A DNA stretch of 64,000 nucleotides, taken from the NCBI RefSeq assembly GCF_009800925.1, contig NZ_WOYF01000002.1, positions 1-64,000 of the forward strand, written 5' to 3'. Below are positions 38,774-49,876 of the stretch, one piece after another. Made by a program: the position numbers and the translations under genes. This DNA is from Budvicia diplopodorum. GTDB lineage: Bacteria; Pseudomonadota; Gammaproteobacteria; Enterobacterales; Enterobacteriaceae. Positions within the stretch are counted from its first letter, which is position 1. Each line of letters opens with the position of its first letter. Below the pieces are notes generated by a model. That model had not been told where the DNA came from and did no database searches. It saw only the letters and a list, made by a program, of their open reading frames with translations.

Positions 38774-41536
38774 ATGACCAAATACAGCCTTCGTGCTCGC
38801 ATGATGATATTGATTTTAGCCCCTACGCTATTAATCGGGCTTCTCATCAGTACATTCTTTGTAGTGCACCGGTATAACGAGCTGCAAGATCAGCTTGTCG
38901 ACTCGGGTTCAAGCATCATTGAACCGCTTGCCATCGCCAGCGAATATGGCATGACCTTCAGTAATCGTGAAGGCGTACGGCAGTTGGTTAGCATGCTACA
39001 CCGTCGCCACTCAAATATCGTGCGTTCAATTGCTGTTTTTGATACTCAGAACCATTTATTGGTCACATCCAATTTTCACCAGAATTATACCCTATTACAG
39101 TTGCCTAAAGGGACTCCTATTCCAGATGATTTAACCGTGACTACCCGCGGGGACTCGCTAATTATCAGAACACCGATTGTGTCTGAAAATCAGCTTCCGG
39201 ATATGGATAATAGCCTAGAGCCTGGGCATAACACGCTGGGTTATATCGCTATCGAGCTTGATCTGCGCACCGTTCGCCTACAGCAGTATAAAGAAATATT
39301 CGTTGCCACGCTGTTACTTAGCCTGTGTTTATGCATCGCGATGCTGTTCGCGTACCGCTTAATGCGTGACGTAACCGGGCCAATTCGTAACATGGTTAAT
39401 ACCGTAGACCGCATTCGTCGCGGCCAGTTAGACAGCCGGGTTGAAGGCCATATGCTCGGTGAGCTCGACATGCTCAAGAACGGTATTAACTCCATGGCGA
39501 TGTCGCTCACCGCCTATCATGAAGAGATGCAACAGAATGTCGATCAGGCCACTTCCGACCTGCGTGAAACGCTAGAGCAGATGGAAATTCAGAACATAGA
39601 GCTCGATCTGGCCAAAAAGCGGGCTCAGGAAGCGGCCCGAATTAAATCTGAATTCCTTGCCAATATGTCTCATGAACTGCGAACACCGCTTAATGGCGTT
39701 ATTGGTTTTACCCGCCAAACGTTAAAAACAACGCTCACGCCAACGCAAACTGATTATTTACAAACCATCGAACGCTCTGCCAATAATTTGTTAAACATCA
39801 TTAATGACGTGCTGGACTTTTCAAAGCTTGAAGCCGGTAAACTGGTGCTTGAGCATATTCCGTTTTCCCTGCGGGATACGGTAGACGAGACCGCAATACT
39901 GCTGGCCCACAGTGCCCATCAAAAATGTCTTGAGATGACGCTAAATATTAATAACGATGTGCCGGACAGCGTGATCGGCGATCCGCTACGCCTGCAACAG
40001 GTCATCATGAATCTGCTCGGTAATGCAATCAAGTTTACCGAACAGGGCAATATCGATATCAATATTGAACTCCACAATCGAAATGACAACAGCGTCGATA
40101 TTGAAGTTCAGGTACAAGATACGGGCATTGGTATTTCTGAACGCCAGCAATCACAGCTGTTTCAGGCGTTTCGTCAGGCTGATGCCAGCATTTCACGCCG
40201 CCACGGTGGTACCGGGCTTGGTCTAGTTATCACCCAGCGATTGGTCAACGAGATGGGCGGTGATATCAGCTTCCACAGCCAGCTCAATCAAGGTTCGACC
40301 TTCTGGTTCCGCATCAATTTAGAGCTCAACGATCGCGTGGCTAGCAGTCAGGAACTGCACTTACATAATCTGTCAGGCCAACGAATTCTCTACATCGAAG
40401 CTAATCCTGCGGCAGCGGCTGCAACGCTGAATATCTTTCAGAATGAACCGGTTGAAGTCATTCATTACGCCAGTTTCGATCAGGTGCCGAATAAACATCA
40501 GCACTACGACATTCTGATCCACGGCGTACCGATTGAAACTCAGGATATTGAACTCTATATCAACAGGCAGTTACAAACGGCTCTGTCTCTTTCAGAACAT
40601 TTAATTCTGGCATTGCCTAACCAGCCACAAATGGATGCAGAAATGCTAAAACAGGCGGGCGCACAGGGGTGCCTGTTTAAACCGTTATCCCGCAATCGGC
40701 TATTTAGAGCGCTGCTTAAGCCACAAATTAAGTTCGAGCATCCGGAACAAAACCACGTTAACCATCTGCCGTTGGTTGTTATGGCCGTTGATGATAATCC
40801 TGCCAACCTCAAGCTGATTGGCGTGTTGTTGGCCGATATTGTCTCTGAGGTTATTCTGTGTAATAGCGGTGAAGAGGCTATTGCACGCGCCTCAGAGTCC
40901 GATCTGGATATCATTTTGATGGATATTCAGATGCCGGAAATTGACGGTATTAGGGCCGCAGAACTGATTCGACAGCTGCCAAATCATGCTAAAACGCCAA
41001 TCGTTGCGGTAACCGCCCATGCGGCTAGCGGAGAACGAGAGCGGTTGCTCAACGCCGGAATGGACAACTATCTGGCTAAGCCAATCAACGAAAAAATGCT
41101 GTTCAGCGTATTAACCAAACAGTGTGGCATTCAGGCCAGCAACATGGCCCTGCCGCAGGAAGATCAGGCTCCCAGCATCAAAAACCTACCGGTTACGTCC
41201 AGCTCAATAGATTGGGACCTCGCACTGCGTCAGGCGGCAAATAAAGAGGATCTGGCCAAAGACTTGCTAAAAACCCTGATTGATTTCCTAGACGAAATTG
41301 AACAGAGAGTCAGGCCGGTTCTGGAAGGCAATAAAGACGACACCATTGTAGATATCATCCATAAATTGCATGGAAGCTGTAGCTATAGCGGAGTTCCGAG
41401 ATTAAAACAGCTATGCCATTATATTGAAGGCCAGCTACGGGCAGGAACGGCGGCAGAAAGCCTTGAACCAGAGTGGCTTGAGCTGTTAGATGAATTTGAT
41501 AATGTGCGCAGTGAAGCGCCGGACTATATCAGCTAA
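38774..41536 (+). CDS. Hybrid sensor histidine kinase BarA
   Basis: The membrane sensor that phosphorylates UvrY and thereby drives CsrB/CsrC and carbon-storage control. It has 920 residues (E. coli 918). There is a transmembrane helix near 10-30, a periplasmic loop, and a second helix near 175-195. A HAMP domain follows ([20 protein letters not shown]), then a coiled coil. The HisKA domain has phospho-His300 ([16 protein letters not shown]). The ATPase lobe contains [17 protein letters not shown] and [10 protein letters not shown] receiver domain follows with Asp717 ([12 protein letters not shown]), then an Hpt domain with His863 ([12 protein letters not shown]). All phosphorelay residues are intact. 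Confidence 0.97.
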   Translation: MTKYSLRARMMILILAPTLLIGLLISTFFVVHRYNELQDQLVDSGSSIIEPLAIASEYGMTFSNREGVRQLVSMLHRRHSNIVRSIAVFDTQNHLLVTSNFHQNYTLLQLPKGTPIPDDLTVTTRGDSLIIRTPIVSENQLPDMDNSLEPGHNTLGYIAIELDLRTVRLQQYKEIFVATLLLSLCLCIAMLFAYRLMRDVTGPIRNMVNTVDRIRRGQLDSRVEGHMLGELDMLKNGINSMAMSLTAYHEEMQQNVDQATSDLRETLEQMEIQNIELDLAKKRAQEAARIKSEFLANMSHELRTPLNGVIGFTRQTLKTTLTPTQTDYLQTIERSANNLLNIINDVLDFSKLEAGKLVLEHIPFSLRDTVDETAILLAHSAHQKCLEMTLNINNDVPDSVIGDPLRLQQVIMNLLGNAIKFTEQGNIDINIELHNRNDNSVDIEVQVQDTGIGISERQQSQLFQAFRQADASISRRHGGTGLGLVITQRLVNEMGGDISFHSQLNQGSTFWFRINLELNDRVASSQELHLHNLSGQRILYIEANPAAAAATLNIFQNEPVEVIHYASFDQVPNKHQHYDILIHGVPIETQDIELYINRQLQTALSLSEHLILALPNQPQMDAEMLKQAGAQGCLFKPLSRNRLFRALLKPQIKFEHPEQNHVNHLPLVVMAVDDNPANLKLIGVLLADIVSEVILCNSGEEAIARASESDLDIILMDIQMPEIDGIRAAELIRQLPNHAKTPIVAVTAHAASGERERLLNAGMDNYLAKPINEKMLFSVLTKQCGIQASNMALPQEDQAPSIKNLPVTSSSIDWDLALRQAANKEDLAKDLLKTLIDFLDEIEQRVRPVLEGNKDDTIVDIIHKLHGSCSYSGVPRLKQLCHYIEGQLRAGTAAESLEPEWLELLDEFDNVRSEAPDYIS

Positions 41537-41552
41537 TAGCGTGAAGAGAGGT

Positions 41553-41584
41553 GCTTTCTGATACCACTTCGGGATTCAGAAAGC
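41553..41584. terminator. Hairpin between barA and the convergent hypothetical gene
   Basis: Perfect arms GCTTTCTGA / TCAGAAAGC around a 14-nt loop. No clear T-run on either side, so termination is possible but not certain. Confidence 0.45.
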
Positions 41585-41589
41585 GCTAC

Positions 41590-42183
41590 TTAAATAACCT
41601 TTGGTTTCGTCGACTCAACCATCTCAACCACTCCGGCGACCAGCGCTGAATGGCAGAAAAATAGCTTAACCCCAGGCACGCCTAAGAACTTGCCTAGATC
41701 TTCAGCCCACTGATCGTTATCGATATTATGAATGTCAAACACGTGATTATCAGCAAAAATATCCGGATATTGTGTATGGCTACGTCGGGCGATTTCACAG
41801 CACAGATTAGTCACCCAATCACCGTCATCCGGTGAATCCCACAGTATGATTTTATTATGCCGTAGCATATCCCATAGCAGAGCCAGATAGGCTGAGCGCA
41901 GCGTTTCCGGTGCCAGAGCGGCCAGCTGACGATCGCTGTAAGAGTCTTCAATCAGCGTTGGTATCCATTTGCAAAATACCCGTTCAGCGTAATAACGCAC
42001 GGCGTCAGAACGAAAATCAGGCCCGCAGGTTTCAGCCACGGTGCCCGTTACAACCTGCAAAAATTTGGTTGTCGGAACACCGATGCGCTTCAAACCCAGT
42101 TTGCTATGGGTAGCGACAGTAATAACGCCATTATCCGTACCTTGATTCCGGCCCAATATTTTAGCGAAAAACCGACCCAGCAT
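41590..42183 (-). CDS. Hypothetical protein at the barA-pdxJ junction
   Basis: I do not recognise this 197-residue protein. It has no signal peptide or membrane helix. The start is basic (MLGRFFAKILGRNQ), the middle is rich in aromatic residues and helix formers (DSYSDRQLAALAPETLRSAYLALLWDMLR), and there are scattered Cys. The start ATG at 42183 follows AAAGGATAATCGTC, a good ribosome site. It lies exactly where two gene blocks that are far apart in E. coli meet, and where acpS would be expected after pdxJ. It is not AcpS: no FGxGxD or KEAxxKA-type acyl-carrier motif occurs. Confidence 0.75.
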   Translation of the reverse strand: MLGRFFAKILGRNQGTDNGVITVATHSKLGLKRIGVPTTKFLQVVTGTVAETCGPDFRSDAVRYYAERVFCKWIPTLIEDSYSDRQLAALAPETLRSAYLALLWDMLRHNKIILWDSPDDGDWVTNLCCEIARRSHTQYPDIFADNHVFDIHNIDNDQWAEDLGKFLGVPGVKLFFCHSALVAGVVEMVESTKPKVI

Positions 42184-42287
42184 GACGATTATCCTTTTAG
42201 CCTGAAGGGTAAATCTACCGTCGATTCCCCCTTAATAAGCCGCGTACGCTCCCATTATTCAATCAAATGGAAATAGCGTAACGGCGT

Positions 42288-43028
42288 TCAATTACCCTTT
42301 CGTCGGGCATCGAGCATTAATGTCTTCATTTCAGAAACCGCCGCCGACAGGCCCGACATTACCGCACGGCCAACGATGGCATGACCAATATTGAGCTCAT
42401 AAATTTCAGGCAATGCGGCAATGGCCTGAACGTTATGGTAGGTCAGCCCGTGGCCCGCATTCACATGCAAACCTTTTGCAGTGGCATAGGTTGCTGCGTG
42501 GGCAATGCGTTTTAATTCAGCCTGCTGCTCTATTTCATTTTCTGCATCGGCGTAACGACCGGTATGAATTTCGATGTAAGTGGCACCAACCGCAACCGCA
42601 GCGTCTATCTGACGAATATCCGCATCGATGAACAGAGAAACGGAAATACCGGCTTCGACTAATCGCCTAACGGACTGCGCCATTTTATCCAGCTGGCCGG
42701 CCACGTCTAATCCGCCTTCGGTGGTGACTTCCTGGCGCTTCTCCGGTACCAGACAGCAAAATGCAGGCTTAACCTCACAGGCAATATCAACCATTTCATC
42801 GGTGACGGCCATTTCCAGATTCATTCTGGTTTGAATAGTTTGGCTAAGTAGCTTTACGTCCCGATCGGTAATATGGCGGCGATCTTCCCGCAGATGGATA
42901 GTAATACCGTCAGCACCGGCCTGCTCGGCAATAAAAGCGGCCTGAACCGGATCCGGATATTGAGTGCCCCGCGCATTACGTAACGTAGCAATATGATCGA
43001 TATTAACGCCTAATAATAAATCGGACAT
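42288..43028 (-). CDS. Pyridoxine 5'-phosphate synthase PdxJ
   Basis: It condenses deoxyxylulose 5-phosphate with 3-amino-1-phosphoacetone phosphate to give pyridoxine 5'-phosphate. The 246-residue TIM barrel (E. coli 243) has the N-terminal [24 protein letters not shown], catalytic His in [12 protein letters not shown], Glu in LEMAVTDEM, the phosphate loop [12 protein letters not shown] and the C-terminal [13 protein letters not shown]. In E. coli it follows recO and precedes acpS. Here recO is separated by 263 bp and acpS is absent. Confidence 0.98.
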   Translation of the reverse strand: MSDLLLGVNIDHIATLRNARGTQYPDPVQAAFIAEQAGADGITIHLREDRRHITDRDVKLLSQTIQTRMNLEMAVTDEMVDIACEVKPAFCCLVPEKRQEVTTEGGLDVAGQLDKMAQSVRRLVEAGISVSLFIDADIRQIDAAVAVGATYIEIHTGRYADAENEIEQQAELKRIAHAATYATAKGLHVNAGHGLTYHNVQAIAALPEIYELNIGHAIVGRAVMSGLSAAVSEMKTLMLDARRKGN

Positions 43029-43291
43029 GTCGACACCTTAAAAATTAAGTTAACTAAAATGTTCCCTGAGCCTGTCGTTTGCCCACACCTCATACCGGTA
43101 GCCGATCGTTTTTAAACCTTATTCCACCGGAATATAACCAATAGCAATGGACTAACGGAAACCCAGATTTAAATCTCTGTTTACCCTTTTACCGGATTTA
43201 ATCCTAAAAGAAAATCAGAGCGGGAAGATTAAAAAGAAATGAGGCGGTAAACCGAAGAAGAAAAATGAATAGATGAATTGAAAAGAGAACG
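43029..43291. other. recO-pdxJ spacer
   Basis: 263 bp without a gene. The longer-than-usual gap suggests pdxJ has its own promoter here. I cannot place it. Confidence 0.4.
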
Positions 43292-44044
43292 TTACTCGCC
43301 TCCTTCAGCCGGCGTATCTGGCGTTCTTTTCACCGTGAAGGTTCTGAAAAGCTCACGGCTCTTCAACGGCTTACCGCCAATATAGGGTTTTAAGGCAATT
43401 CGGGTAAAACGCTTAGCCGCCCGTAAAGTCTCGGTATCCGGAAATTCACGGCTGTCTAACGCGATTAAATCCCGGCCGGTAAATGAATAGTGATCGATAA
43501 CCAGACTGGCGACAAACCCTTTCTCTTCACGATAGCGGTAAGTCATCTCATCGACCACAGGAGCACCGCTGCCTGCACAGTGAAGAAAATCGATACCATA
43601 ACCAAGGTGTTTCAATAGGGCCAGCTCAAAGCGACGCAAAATATGCTCAGGCGATCCGGTTACGCCAGCAAGGGATTGGATACATTCCAGATAGTCGAAA
43701 AACAGCGAAGAATAGGCCGCGTCATACTCTAGCACGCGAGATAGCACTTCATTAACGTAGAGACCGCTATACAAAGTTAGCCCCGATAGCGGTAATGATA
43801 ACGATACAGGCTCAGCGCCGCGTAGGGTTTTTACCCCACCTTTACCGCCCCAGCGCACTAACAGTGGGGTAAAAGGCTGTAAACAGCCCTTTAGCTGAGA
43901 ACGGCGACTACGGGCTCCTTTCGCCAGTACTTTAATTCTACCGTGGCTTTCCGTAAACAGATCCAACAGCAAGCTTGTCTCACTGAAAGGACGCCCGTGT
44001 AGAACAAAAGCCCGATGCCAGCCGTCCATTCCGGTTACCTTCAA
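43292..44044 (-). CDS. DNA repair protein RecO
   Basis: It helps RecR load RecA on SSB-coated single strands and anneals strands in the RecFOR pathway. It has 250 residues (E. coli 242): an N-terminal OB fold ([37 protein letters not shown], seen as a span near residues 9-44) and a helical domain with [18 protein letters not shown]. Zinc-type Cys are not a feature of the enterobacterial form, and few are seen. Its start overlaps the end of era by 4 bp, so translation is coupled. Confidence 0.95.
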   Translation of the reverse strand: MKVTGMDGWHRAFVLHGRPFSETSLLLDLFTESHGRIKVLAKGARSRRSQLKGCLQPFTPLLVRWGGKGGVKTLRGAEPVSLSLPLSGLTLYSGLYVNEVLSRVLEYDAAYSSLFFDYLECIQSLAGVTGSPEHILRRFELALLKHLGYGIDFLHCAGSGAPVVDEMTYRYREEKGFVASLVIDHYSFTGRDLIALDSREFPDTETLRAAKRFTRIALKPYIGGKPLKSRELFRTFTVKRTPDTPAEGGE

Positions 44045-44967
44045 AGATCGTCTGTATAACCCAGGCTGCGTAAGGCACGTTCATCGTCAGCCCAGCCAGA
44101 CTTCACTTTAACCCAAAGTTCTAAATGAACTTTAGCCTGAAACATCTCTTCCATATCGTGGCGGGCTTCAATACCGATGGTTTTAATTTTCTGGCCTTTT
44201 GCCCCGATAACCATCTTCTTCTGGCCGTCACGTTCAACCAAGATCAGACCGTGAATATCATAGCCTCCGCGTTCGTTTTCAACGAAGCGCTCAATTTCGA
44301 CCGTCACGGAATATGGCAGCTCTTCGCCCAGAAAACGCATCAGCTTTTCACGAATGATTTCAGACGCCATAAAACGCTGAGAGCGATCGGTAATGTAATC
44401 TTCCGGGAAATGATGCTCGGCTTCGGGTAATAGCTTACGCACAATGCCGGCAATGGTATCAACGTTCATGCCTTTTTCGGCTGATATCGGTACGATATCA
44501 AGAAAGTTCATTTGCTTACTCAGAAACTCAAGGTGAGGAAGCAACGTTTCTTTATCAACCACGTTATCCACTTTGTTGATAGCCAGAATAACCGGTGACT
44601 TTAAGTCACGCAGCTTATTCACCACCATTTCGTCATCCGGCGTCCAGTGGGTACCTTCAACGACAAAAATAACCAATTCAACGTCACCAATAGAGCTACT
44701 GGCGGCGCGGTTCATTAAGCGGTTGATGGCACGTTTTTCTTCAATATGCAGCCCGGGGGTATCCACATAAATGGCCTGATACGGGCCTTCAGTGTGAATG
44801 CCCAGAATCCGGTGGCGGGTGGTCTGAGCCTTACGAGAAGTAATGGAAACCTTCTGCCCCAAAAATTGGTTCAGTAAGGTAGATTTCCCTACGTTAGGGC
44901 GACCAACGATAGCAATAAAACCACAGTAGGTCTTCTCGCCATCGACTATTTGATTTTCTGTTGTCAT
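44041..44967 (-). CDS. GTPase Era
   Basis: A small GTPase that binds 16S rRNA during 30S maturation. It has 308 residues (E. coli 301). G1 is [10 protein letters not shown]2 lies in [14 protein letters not shown]3 DTPGL, G4 NKVD and G5 SAEKG. The KH domain near the end carries [17 protein letters not shown]. It overlaps rnc upstream and recO downstream by 4 bp each, forming the classical rnc-era-recO operon. Confidence 0.98.
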   Translation of the reverse strand: MTTENQIVDGEKTYCGFIAIVGRPNVGKSTLLNQFLGQKVSITSRKAQTTRHRILGIHTEGPYQAIYVDTPGLHIEEKRAINRLMNRAASSSIGDVELVIFVVEGTHWTPDDEMVVNKLRDLKSPVILAINKVDNVVDKETLLPHLEFLSKQMNFLDIVPISAEKGMNVDTIAGIVRKLLPEAEHHFPEDYITDRSQRFMASEIIREKLMRFLGEELPYSVTVEIERFVENERGGYDIHGLILVERDGQKKMVIGAKGQKIKTIGIEARHDMEEMFQAKVHLELWVKVKSGWADDERALRSLGYTDDL

Positions 44968-45644
44968 TCCAGTCCTAAATATTTAAGCGCCTGTTCGGCA
45001 GCCGCTTGCTCTGCTTTACGGCGGCTAGAGCCGGTGCCAATAATAGCGTCGGTTATACCACTCACCTCACAGTGAATAGTAAACTCTTGATCGTGTGCTT
45101 CGCCCCGCACTTGGGTGACCAGATAGGTCGGCAGTGGCAAATGGCGCCCCTGCAAATATTCTTGCAGACGAGTTTTCGGGTCTTTTTGTTTATCCCCGGG
45201 ACTAATTTCGTCCAAGCGCGATTTATACCAGTTAAGAATCAGTTGTTGTACACCGTGAATATCACTGTCTAAGAATACGGCACCAATCAGCGCTTCAACC
45301 GTGTCGGCTAATATTGATTCACGGCGAAAACCACCGCTTTTCAACTCACCCGGGCCAAGGCGAAGACATTCGCCTAAATCGAATTCACGACCCATCTCGG
45401 CTAGCGTATTACCTCGCACCAGCGTCGCACGCATACGGCTCATGTCACCTTCATCAACTCGAGGAAAGCGTTGATATAGGGCATCAGCGATCACAAAACT
45501 GAGAATTGAATCACCCAAAAATTCTAAGCGTTCATTGTGTTTGCTACTGGCACTACGGTGCGTCAGAGCCTGTTGTAAAAGCGATTGCTGTTGAAACGTG
45601 TAACCCAGCTTCCGCTGTAACCTTTCAATAATGATGGGGTTCAT
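44964..45644 (-). CDS. Ribonuclease III Rnc
   Basis: A double-strand-specific endonuclease for rRNA and mRNA processing. It has 226 residues, as in E. coli. The nuclease signature is [22 protein letters not shown], the second acidic site is [14 protein letters not shown], and a C-terminal dsRNA-binding domain ends [19 protein letters not shown]. It is first of rnc-era-recO. The gap to lepB (181 bp) contains a terminator-like hairpin and the presumed rnc leader. In E. coli Rnc cleaves its own leader; a comparable stem was not confirmed here. Confidence 0.98.
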   Translation of the reverse strand: MNPIIIERLQRKLGYTFQQQSLLQQALTHRSASSKHNERLEFLGDSILSFVIADALYQRFPRVDEGDMSRMRATLVRGNTLAEMGREFDLGECLRLGPGELKSGGFRRESILADTVEALIGAVFLDSDIHGVQQLILNWYKSRLDEISPGDKQKDPKTRLQEYLQGRHLPLPTYLVTQVRGEAHDQEFTIHCEVSGITDAIIGTGSSRRKAEQAAAEQALKYLGLE

Positions 45645-45755
45645 GCATTACCAACAAATAGTTCCAATCAAATGTTTATCAAAATAACGGCGTAGCTTAG
45701 CGCTAATTAACCTAAACCACTACAGTTCGAATGATGAGATATAAAACAATAATAA

Positions 45756-45786
45756 ATCCGGATTTAAGTCAGCCTCAAATCCGGAT
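45756..45786 (-). terminator. Hairpin after lepB
   Basis: On the minus strand ATCCGGATTT, an 11-nt loop and AAATCCGGAT form a perfect 10-bp stem followed by a T-rich ATTATTGTTTT. It may end lepA-lepB transcription or act as a leader structure of rnc. Confidence 0.6.
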
Positions 45787-45825
45787 CCGCTTGGTACCTT
45801 TGGAAACCAGTATAAACTAAATGGC

Positions 45826-46815
45826 TTAGTGGATCCCGCCAATCCGGCTAAAACGGACTCCGGTTGGCCATTCGCCCTCTTGTTTCTCGAAGCTCATCCA
45901 GATACCGGTTGCCTTTCCGACAAAGTTCTCTTCAGGCACAAAACCCCAATAACGGCTATCGGCGCTGTTATCACGGTTATCGCCCATCATAAAGTATTGA
46001 CCCTGAGGAACAATCCACGTAGCGGCCGATGAACCAGCCTGTTGATAATACTCATCAACGCTGCTGCCAGCGCCGGGAATCACCAGCGTTTGGTGGAGTT
46101 TATCGCCCAATTTCTCATTACGCTCACCCATAAAGATGCCGCGCATGCCTTTTGCCCGCTCGGCTTCCGTTTTGGTATCTAAGAAACGCGTGGCCATTTG
46201 GCGATTACCGCCTTCAGCCGGTTCAAAACCCATAAACCAGCTGCTTTTTTCCAGCGGGGTATATTCTAGAGTGGCGGCAGGCTGGCAGTCTTTGTTTGTC
46301 GGGCAGGCTGGCGTAATGGTAACCATTTTAGTCGAGACATCATAATGAATGGTGTCACCCGGCAGGCCAACAACGCGCTTAATGTAATCAACGTTTTTAT
46401 CTAACGGATATTTAAATACCGCAATATCACCACGCTGCGGAGTACCGGTTTTCACCAGCGTTGTCATCGTAATCGGGTCTTTTACACCATAGGCGTATTT
46501 TTCGACCAAAATAAAGTCACCGATTAGCAACGTTGGCATCATTGAGCCTGACGGGATCTGAAAGGGTTCATAAATAAAAGAACGCAAAATAAATACAACG
46601 GCTAATACCGGAAAGATCGACACGCTGGTTTCAATCCAACCCGGCTGTCTGGCGACGTTTGCCAGCGCTTGGCCGTTAGCTTTACCATCAGTTTCAAGTC
46701 TGATAGCTTCGATTTTGATCCGCCGGGCCGGAGCCCATTTAAAACGGTCCAAACACCAGATAATTCCTGTCAGAAGCGTGGCCACCGCCAAAATTAAGGC
46801 AAACATATTCGCCAT
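45826..46815 (-). CDS. Signal peptidase I LepB
   Basis: An inner-membrane Ser/Lys protease that removes Sec and Tat signal peptides. It has 329 residues (E. coli 324). Two N-terminal helices (residues ~4-22 and ~62-80) are separated by a basic cytoplasmic loop. The nucleophile Ser91 is in IPSGSMMPTL, the general base Lys in DYIKRVVGLPGD, and box E is MMGDNRDNSADSRYWGFV. It lies 16 bp after lepA and is co-transcribed with it. Confidence 0.98.
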   Translation of the reverse strand: MANMFALILAVATLLTGIIWCLDRFKWAPARRIKIEAIRLETDGKANGQALANVARQPGWIETSVSIFPVLAVVFILRSFIYEPFQIPSGSMMPTLLIGDFILVEKYAYGVKDPITMTTLVKTGTPQRGDIAVFKYPLDKNVDYIKRVVGLPGDTIHYDVSTKMVTITPACPTNKDCQPAATLEYTPLEKSSWFMGFEPAEGGNRQMATRFLDTKTEAERAKGMRGIFMGERNEKLGDKLHQTLVIPGAGSSVDEYYQQAGSSAATWIVPQGQYFMMGDNRDNSADSRYWGFVPEENFVGKATGIWMSFEKQEGEWPTGVRFSRIGGIH

Positions 46816-46831
46816 GCGAACTCCTTATACT

Positions 46832-48646
46832 CTATTTACCAACGTGAAGAATGGCTAAGAACGCTTCTTGTGGAACTTCTACGTTCCCCACTTGCTTCAT
46901 TCGCTTCTTACCATCTTTTTGTTTTTGTAATAGCTTCTTCTTACGGCTCACATCACCGCCATAACATTTGGCCAATACGTTTTTACGCAACTGTTTTACC
47001 GTGGCGCGAGCAATAATATGGCTACCAATAGCGGCCTGAATTGCAATATCAAACATCTGGCGAGGGATCAGCTCTTTCATCTTCTCCACCAGCTCACGAC
47101 CGCGGCCCTGAGAGTTTTCACGGTGGGTAATTAACGCCAGAGCATCAACGCGATCGCCGTTAATCATCACGTCAACGCGCACCATATCCGATGCCTGGAA
47201 ACGTTTAAATCCGTAGTCCAAAGAAGCATAGCCACGAGAGGTAGACTTCAGGCGATCGAAGAAGTCCAGAACCACTTCGGCCATGGGAATATCATAACTT
47301 AGCGCGACCTGATTGCCGTGATAGACCATGTTGGTCTGTACACCACGTTTTTCAATACACAGGGTAATAACGTTACCCAAATATTCCTGAGGCAACAGCA
47401 TATGACATTCAGCAATTGGTTCACGCAGCTCTTCAATATTGTTCAGCGCCGGTAGTTTAGCCGGGCTGTCGACGTATACGGTCTCGCCGCTGGTAGTAAT
47501 TATTTCATACACTACGGTCGGTGCCGTGGTAATCAGCTCGAGATCGTATTCACGCTCAAGACGCTCCTGAATGATCTCCATATGCAGCAGGCCTAAGAAG
47601 CCGCAGCGAAAACCAAAGCCCAGAGCCGTTGAGGTTTCTGGCTCATAAAACAGTGACGCATCGTTCAGACTCAGCTTACCTAACGCATCGCGGAAGGCTT
47701 CGTAGTCATCAGAACTGATAGGAAATAAACCGGCATAAACCTGCGGCTTAACTTTTTTAAACCCGGGTAATGCTTTTTCAGCCGGCTGGCGCGCTAACGT
47801 CAGGGTATCGCCAACGGGGGCACCCAAAATGTCTTTTATCGCACAAACAACCCAGCCTACTTCACCGCAGCCTAGCACTTCGGTATCTACGCGCTTTGGC
47901 GTAAAAATACCTAAACGGTCAACGCCATATGTTTGGCCGGTGCTCATTACTTTAATCTTGTCGTTTTTACGCAATACGCCGTTTTTAATCCGGACTAATG
48001 ATACAACGCCCAGATAGTTATCAAACCACGAGTCAATAATCAGCGCCTGAAGCGGAGCATCGGCGGTGCCTTTTGGTGCAGGCACATCGCGAACTAAACG
48101 TTCAAGCACATCAGGTACACCAACGCCGGTTTTAGCCGAACAGCGCACGGCATCGGTGGCATCAATACCAACAATATCTTCAATTTCCTGAGCGGCACGT
48201 TCAGGATCCGCTGCCGGCAGGTCTATTTTATTTAATACCGGCACAACTTCTAAATTCATTTCAATCGCGGTATAGCAGTTTGCCAGCGTTTGCGCCTCAA
48301 CGCCCTGCCCTGCATCAACCACTAACAGCGCGCCCTCACAGGCGGCTAATGAGCGGGAAACTTCATAAGAGAAGTCAACGTGCCCCGGCGTATCAATGAA
48401 GTTCAATTGATAAATTTGGCCATCTTTGGCTTTATAATCGAGAGTTACGCTCTGGGCTTTAATCGTTATTCCACGCTCGCGCTCTAGATCCATCGAATCC
48501 AGAACCTGTGCTTCCATTTCCCGATCGCTCAATCCACCGCACATTTGAATAATGCGATCCGACAGCGTCGATTTACCGTGGTCAATATGGGCGATGATGG
48601 AAAAGTTACGTATATTCTTATTTGCTATATTTTTATTATCAGTCAT
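46832..48646 (-). CDS. Elongation factor 4 (LepA)
   Basis: A ribosome-associated translational GTPase that influences initiation and recovery from stress. It has 604 residues (E. coli 599) because of a short N-terminal extension (MTDNKNIAN) before [20 protein letters not shown]-domain motifs are [14 protein letters not shown] and NKID. Domain II follows, then the LepA-specific C-terminal domain ending [31 protein letters not shown]. An alternative start at the internal KNIRN cannot be excluded, but no Met is there, so the extension is probably real. Confidence 0.98.
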   Translation of the reverse strand: MTDNKNIANKNIRNFSIIAHIDHGKSTLSDRIIQMCGGLSDREMEAQVLDSMDLERERGITIKAQSVTLDYKAKDGQIYQLNFIDTPGHVDFSYEVSRSLAACEGALLVVDAGQGVEAQTLANCYTAIEMNLEVVPVLNKIDLPAADPERAAQEIEDIVGIDATDAVRCSAKTGVGVPDVLERLVRDVPAPKGTADAPLQALIIDSWFDNYLGVVSLVRIKNGVLRKNDKIKVMSTGQTYGVDRLGIFTPKRVDTEVLGCGEVGWVVCAIKDILGAPVGDTLTLARQPAEKALPGFKKVKPQVYAGLFPISSDDYEAFRDALGKLSLNDASLFYEPETSTALGFGFRCGFLGLLHMEIIQERLEREYDLELITTAPTVVYEIITTSGETVYVDSPAKLPALNNIEELREPIAECHMLLPQEYLGNVITLCIEKRGVQTNMVYHGNQVALSYDIPMAEVVLDFFDRLKSTSRGYASLDYGFKRFQASDMVRVDVMINGDRVDALALITHRENSQGRGRELVEKMKELIPRQMFDIAIQAAIGSHIIARATVKQLRKNVLAKCYGGDVSRKKKLLQKQKDGKKRMKQVGNVEVPQEAFLAILHVGK

Positions 48647-49025
48647 TTACCTAAATCCGGCTGATACATACACGATCTGTGGGTACGCAGCAAAGTTAAC
48701 TTAATCTTGAACTGGCGGACATTCTACACGTCAGTATGAGTAAAACATAGCGGCATAGACTATCGGATACCCAGTTAGCATCTACCGCTATTAGGCCGAA
48801 ATCTACCGGTTATCCTAATGACGCCACCGTTCGACCCATTCATTGGTTTAAACATCGTTCAGATGAGGTATCAATCCGGCCGTTTTATAGCCGAATAATA
48901 TTATTCAAATTATTCGACCAAGAGTATCAATACCATCCGCTATTCAACTAGTCTGGGGGGGCTACACTAAGTCTTGTCGAAAGAAAATAATCTTTCAAAG
49001 CCCAAAACAACTGGAGTATCCGATC
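48647..49025. promoter_or_regulatory. Divergent lepA / DUF1471 intergenic region
   Basis: 379 bp without a gene. It holds a symmetrical AT-rich dyad at 48892-48916 and a G7 run at 48955-48961. Promoters for both genes are expected. Confidence 0.5.
48892..48916. promoter_or_regulatory. Dyad CGAATAAT-N9-ATTATTCG
   Basis: Perfect 8-bp inverted arms with a 9-bp centre that itself contains ATTATTC, giving overlapping palindromes. It is about 110 bp before the DUF1471 start and looks like an operator. The regulator is not identified. Confidence 0.4.
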
Positions 49026-49286
49026 GTGAAAAACTTACACATTGTTGCCACCTCAATAGTTTTAGCGACGCTATCGTTTGGCAGTTTTGCCGCAGAACAG
49101 ATCACCCGATCACAAGCAGAAAATTTGGATAAGATGGGAACAGTATCCGTCGATTCTGCCCATAGCCTGTCATCGTTAGAACGTAAATTAGCCGCAAAAG
49201 CAGACGCTCAGGGTGCCGGTCACTACTACATCGTATCCGCATCAGACAACGATGTTATGCACGGTACCGCAATCATCTACAAATAA
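49026..49286 (+). CDS. DUF1471 (YhcN/BhsA-type) small secreted protein
   Basis: An 86-residue protein with a Sec signal peptide (MKNLHIVATSIVLATLSFGSFAAEQ). The mature part starts with AEQITRSQAENLDKMGTVSVD and contains the family-typical LERKLAAKADAQGAGHYYIVSAS and the end HGTAIIYK. Relatives such as BhsA, McbA and YhcN are periplasmic or outer-membrane stress proteins that affect biofilm and tolerance to acid or metals. The role here is unknown. Monocistronic, with its own terminator. Confidence 0.9.
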   Translation: MKNLHIVATSIVLATLSFGSFAAEQITRSQAENLDKMGTVSVDSAHSLSSLERKLAAKADAQGAGHYYIVSASDNDVMHGTAIIYK

Positions 49287-49325
49287 GCTAATTACATTCT
49301 CAGAGGATTATCTTCCATGCTCAAT

Positions 49326-49354
49326 CACCCCGCTAAGCGGGGTGGTTTCTATTT
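49326..49354 (+). terminator. Terminator of the DUF1471 gene
   Basis: CACCCCGC-TAA-GCGGGGTG followed by GTTTCTATTT. Confidence 0.8.
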
Positions 49355-49398
49355 AGCCCTTCACCTGCCGCAAACGGCCAAATGAAAGACGCGATAAA

Positions 49399-49854
49399 CT
49401 AATTTCCAGCATGAGCTACGGAAGGAATAGCGATTTGCAATATGATTGGATGAACGGAAACGTGGGTTGAAAGCCTCTCGGCATAAAAACGGGCGACCCA
49501 AAAACCCAACAGGCCACCGACGATCGTACCAAATACGGCGGCAAGATCGCTACCGAGAAAGTAATAGAGCAGAGAAGAGAATAAAAGAATGCCCAGCAAC
49601 GGCAGCATATAAACCAGCAAAGCGGAGAGCAATACTCCCGACTCGGGAATGCCCAATTCAACCCGCTGACCAACGGATAACGGCTGTTCTACTGAAATAT
49701 GTAAATCATGAACAACCTGAGGGCCTAGCTTGTTTAAAACTCGGGTTCCACAGGTAGACGATGACTGACAGCTACTACAACCGGCACGCTGTTCACAACG
49801 CAATGTTGCTACGCCATTTTGCCAGTCAACTACCGTCGCCCATTCACGTAGCAT
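49399..49854 (-). CDS. SoxR-reducing / sigma-E regulatory protein RseC
   Basis: A 151-residue inner-membrane protein (E. coli 159). The cytoplasmic N-terminal part has a Cys cluster (RCEQRAGCSSCQSSSTCGT), followed by two transmembrane helices (~77-100 and ~103-122). RseC contributes to turning off SoxR and has a minor role in the sigma-E circuit. It is last in rpoE-rseA-rseB-rseC. Confidence 0.95.
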   Translation of the reverse strand: MLREWATVVDWQNGVATLRCEQRAGCSSCQSSSTCGTRVLNKLGPQVVHDLHISVEQPLSVGQRVELGIPESGVLLSALLVYMLPLLGILLFSSLLYYFLGSDLAAVFGTIVGGLLGFWVARFYAERLSTHVSVHPIILQIAIPSVAHAGN

Positions 49855-49876
49855 TAATCAACCTTCACTGTGCGCA

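Noticed and set aside
41590-42183. Unknown gene considered as a divergent acpS
   Set aside because: Length and motifs do not fit; AcpS is about 126 residues with DxxxxxR and WxxKEA motifs that are not present.
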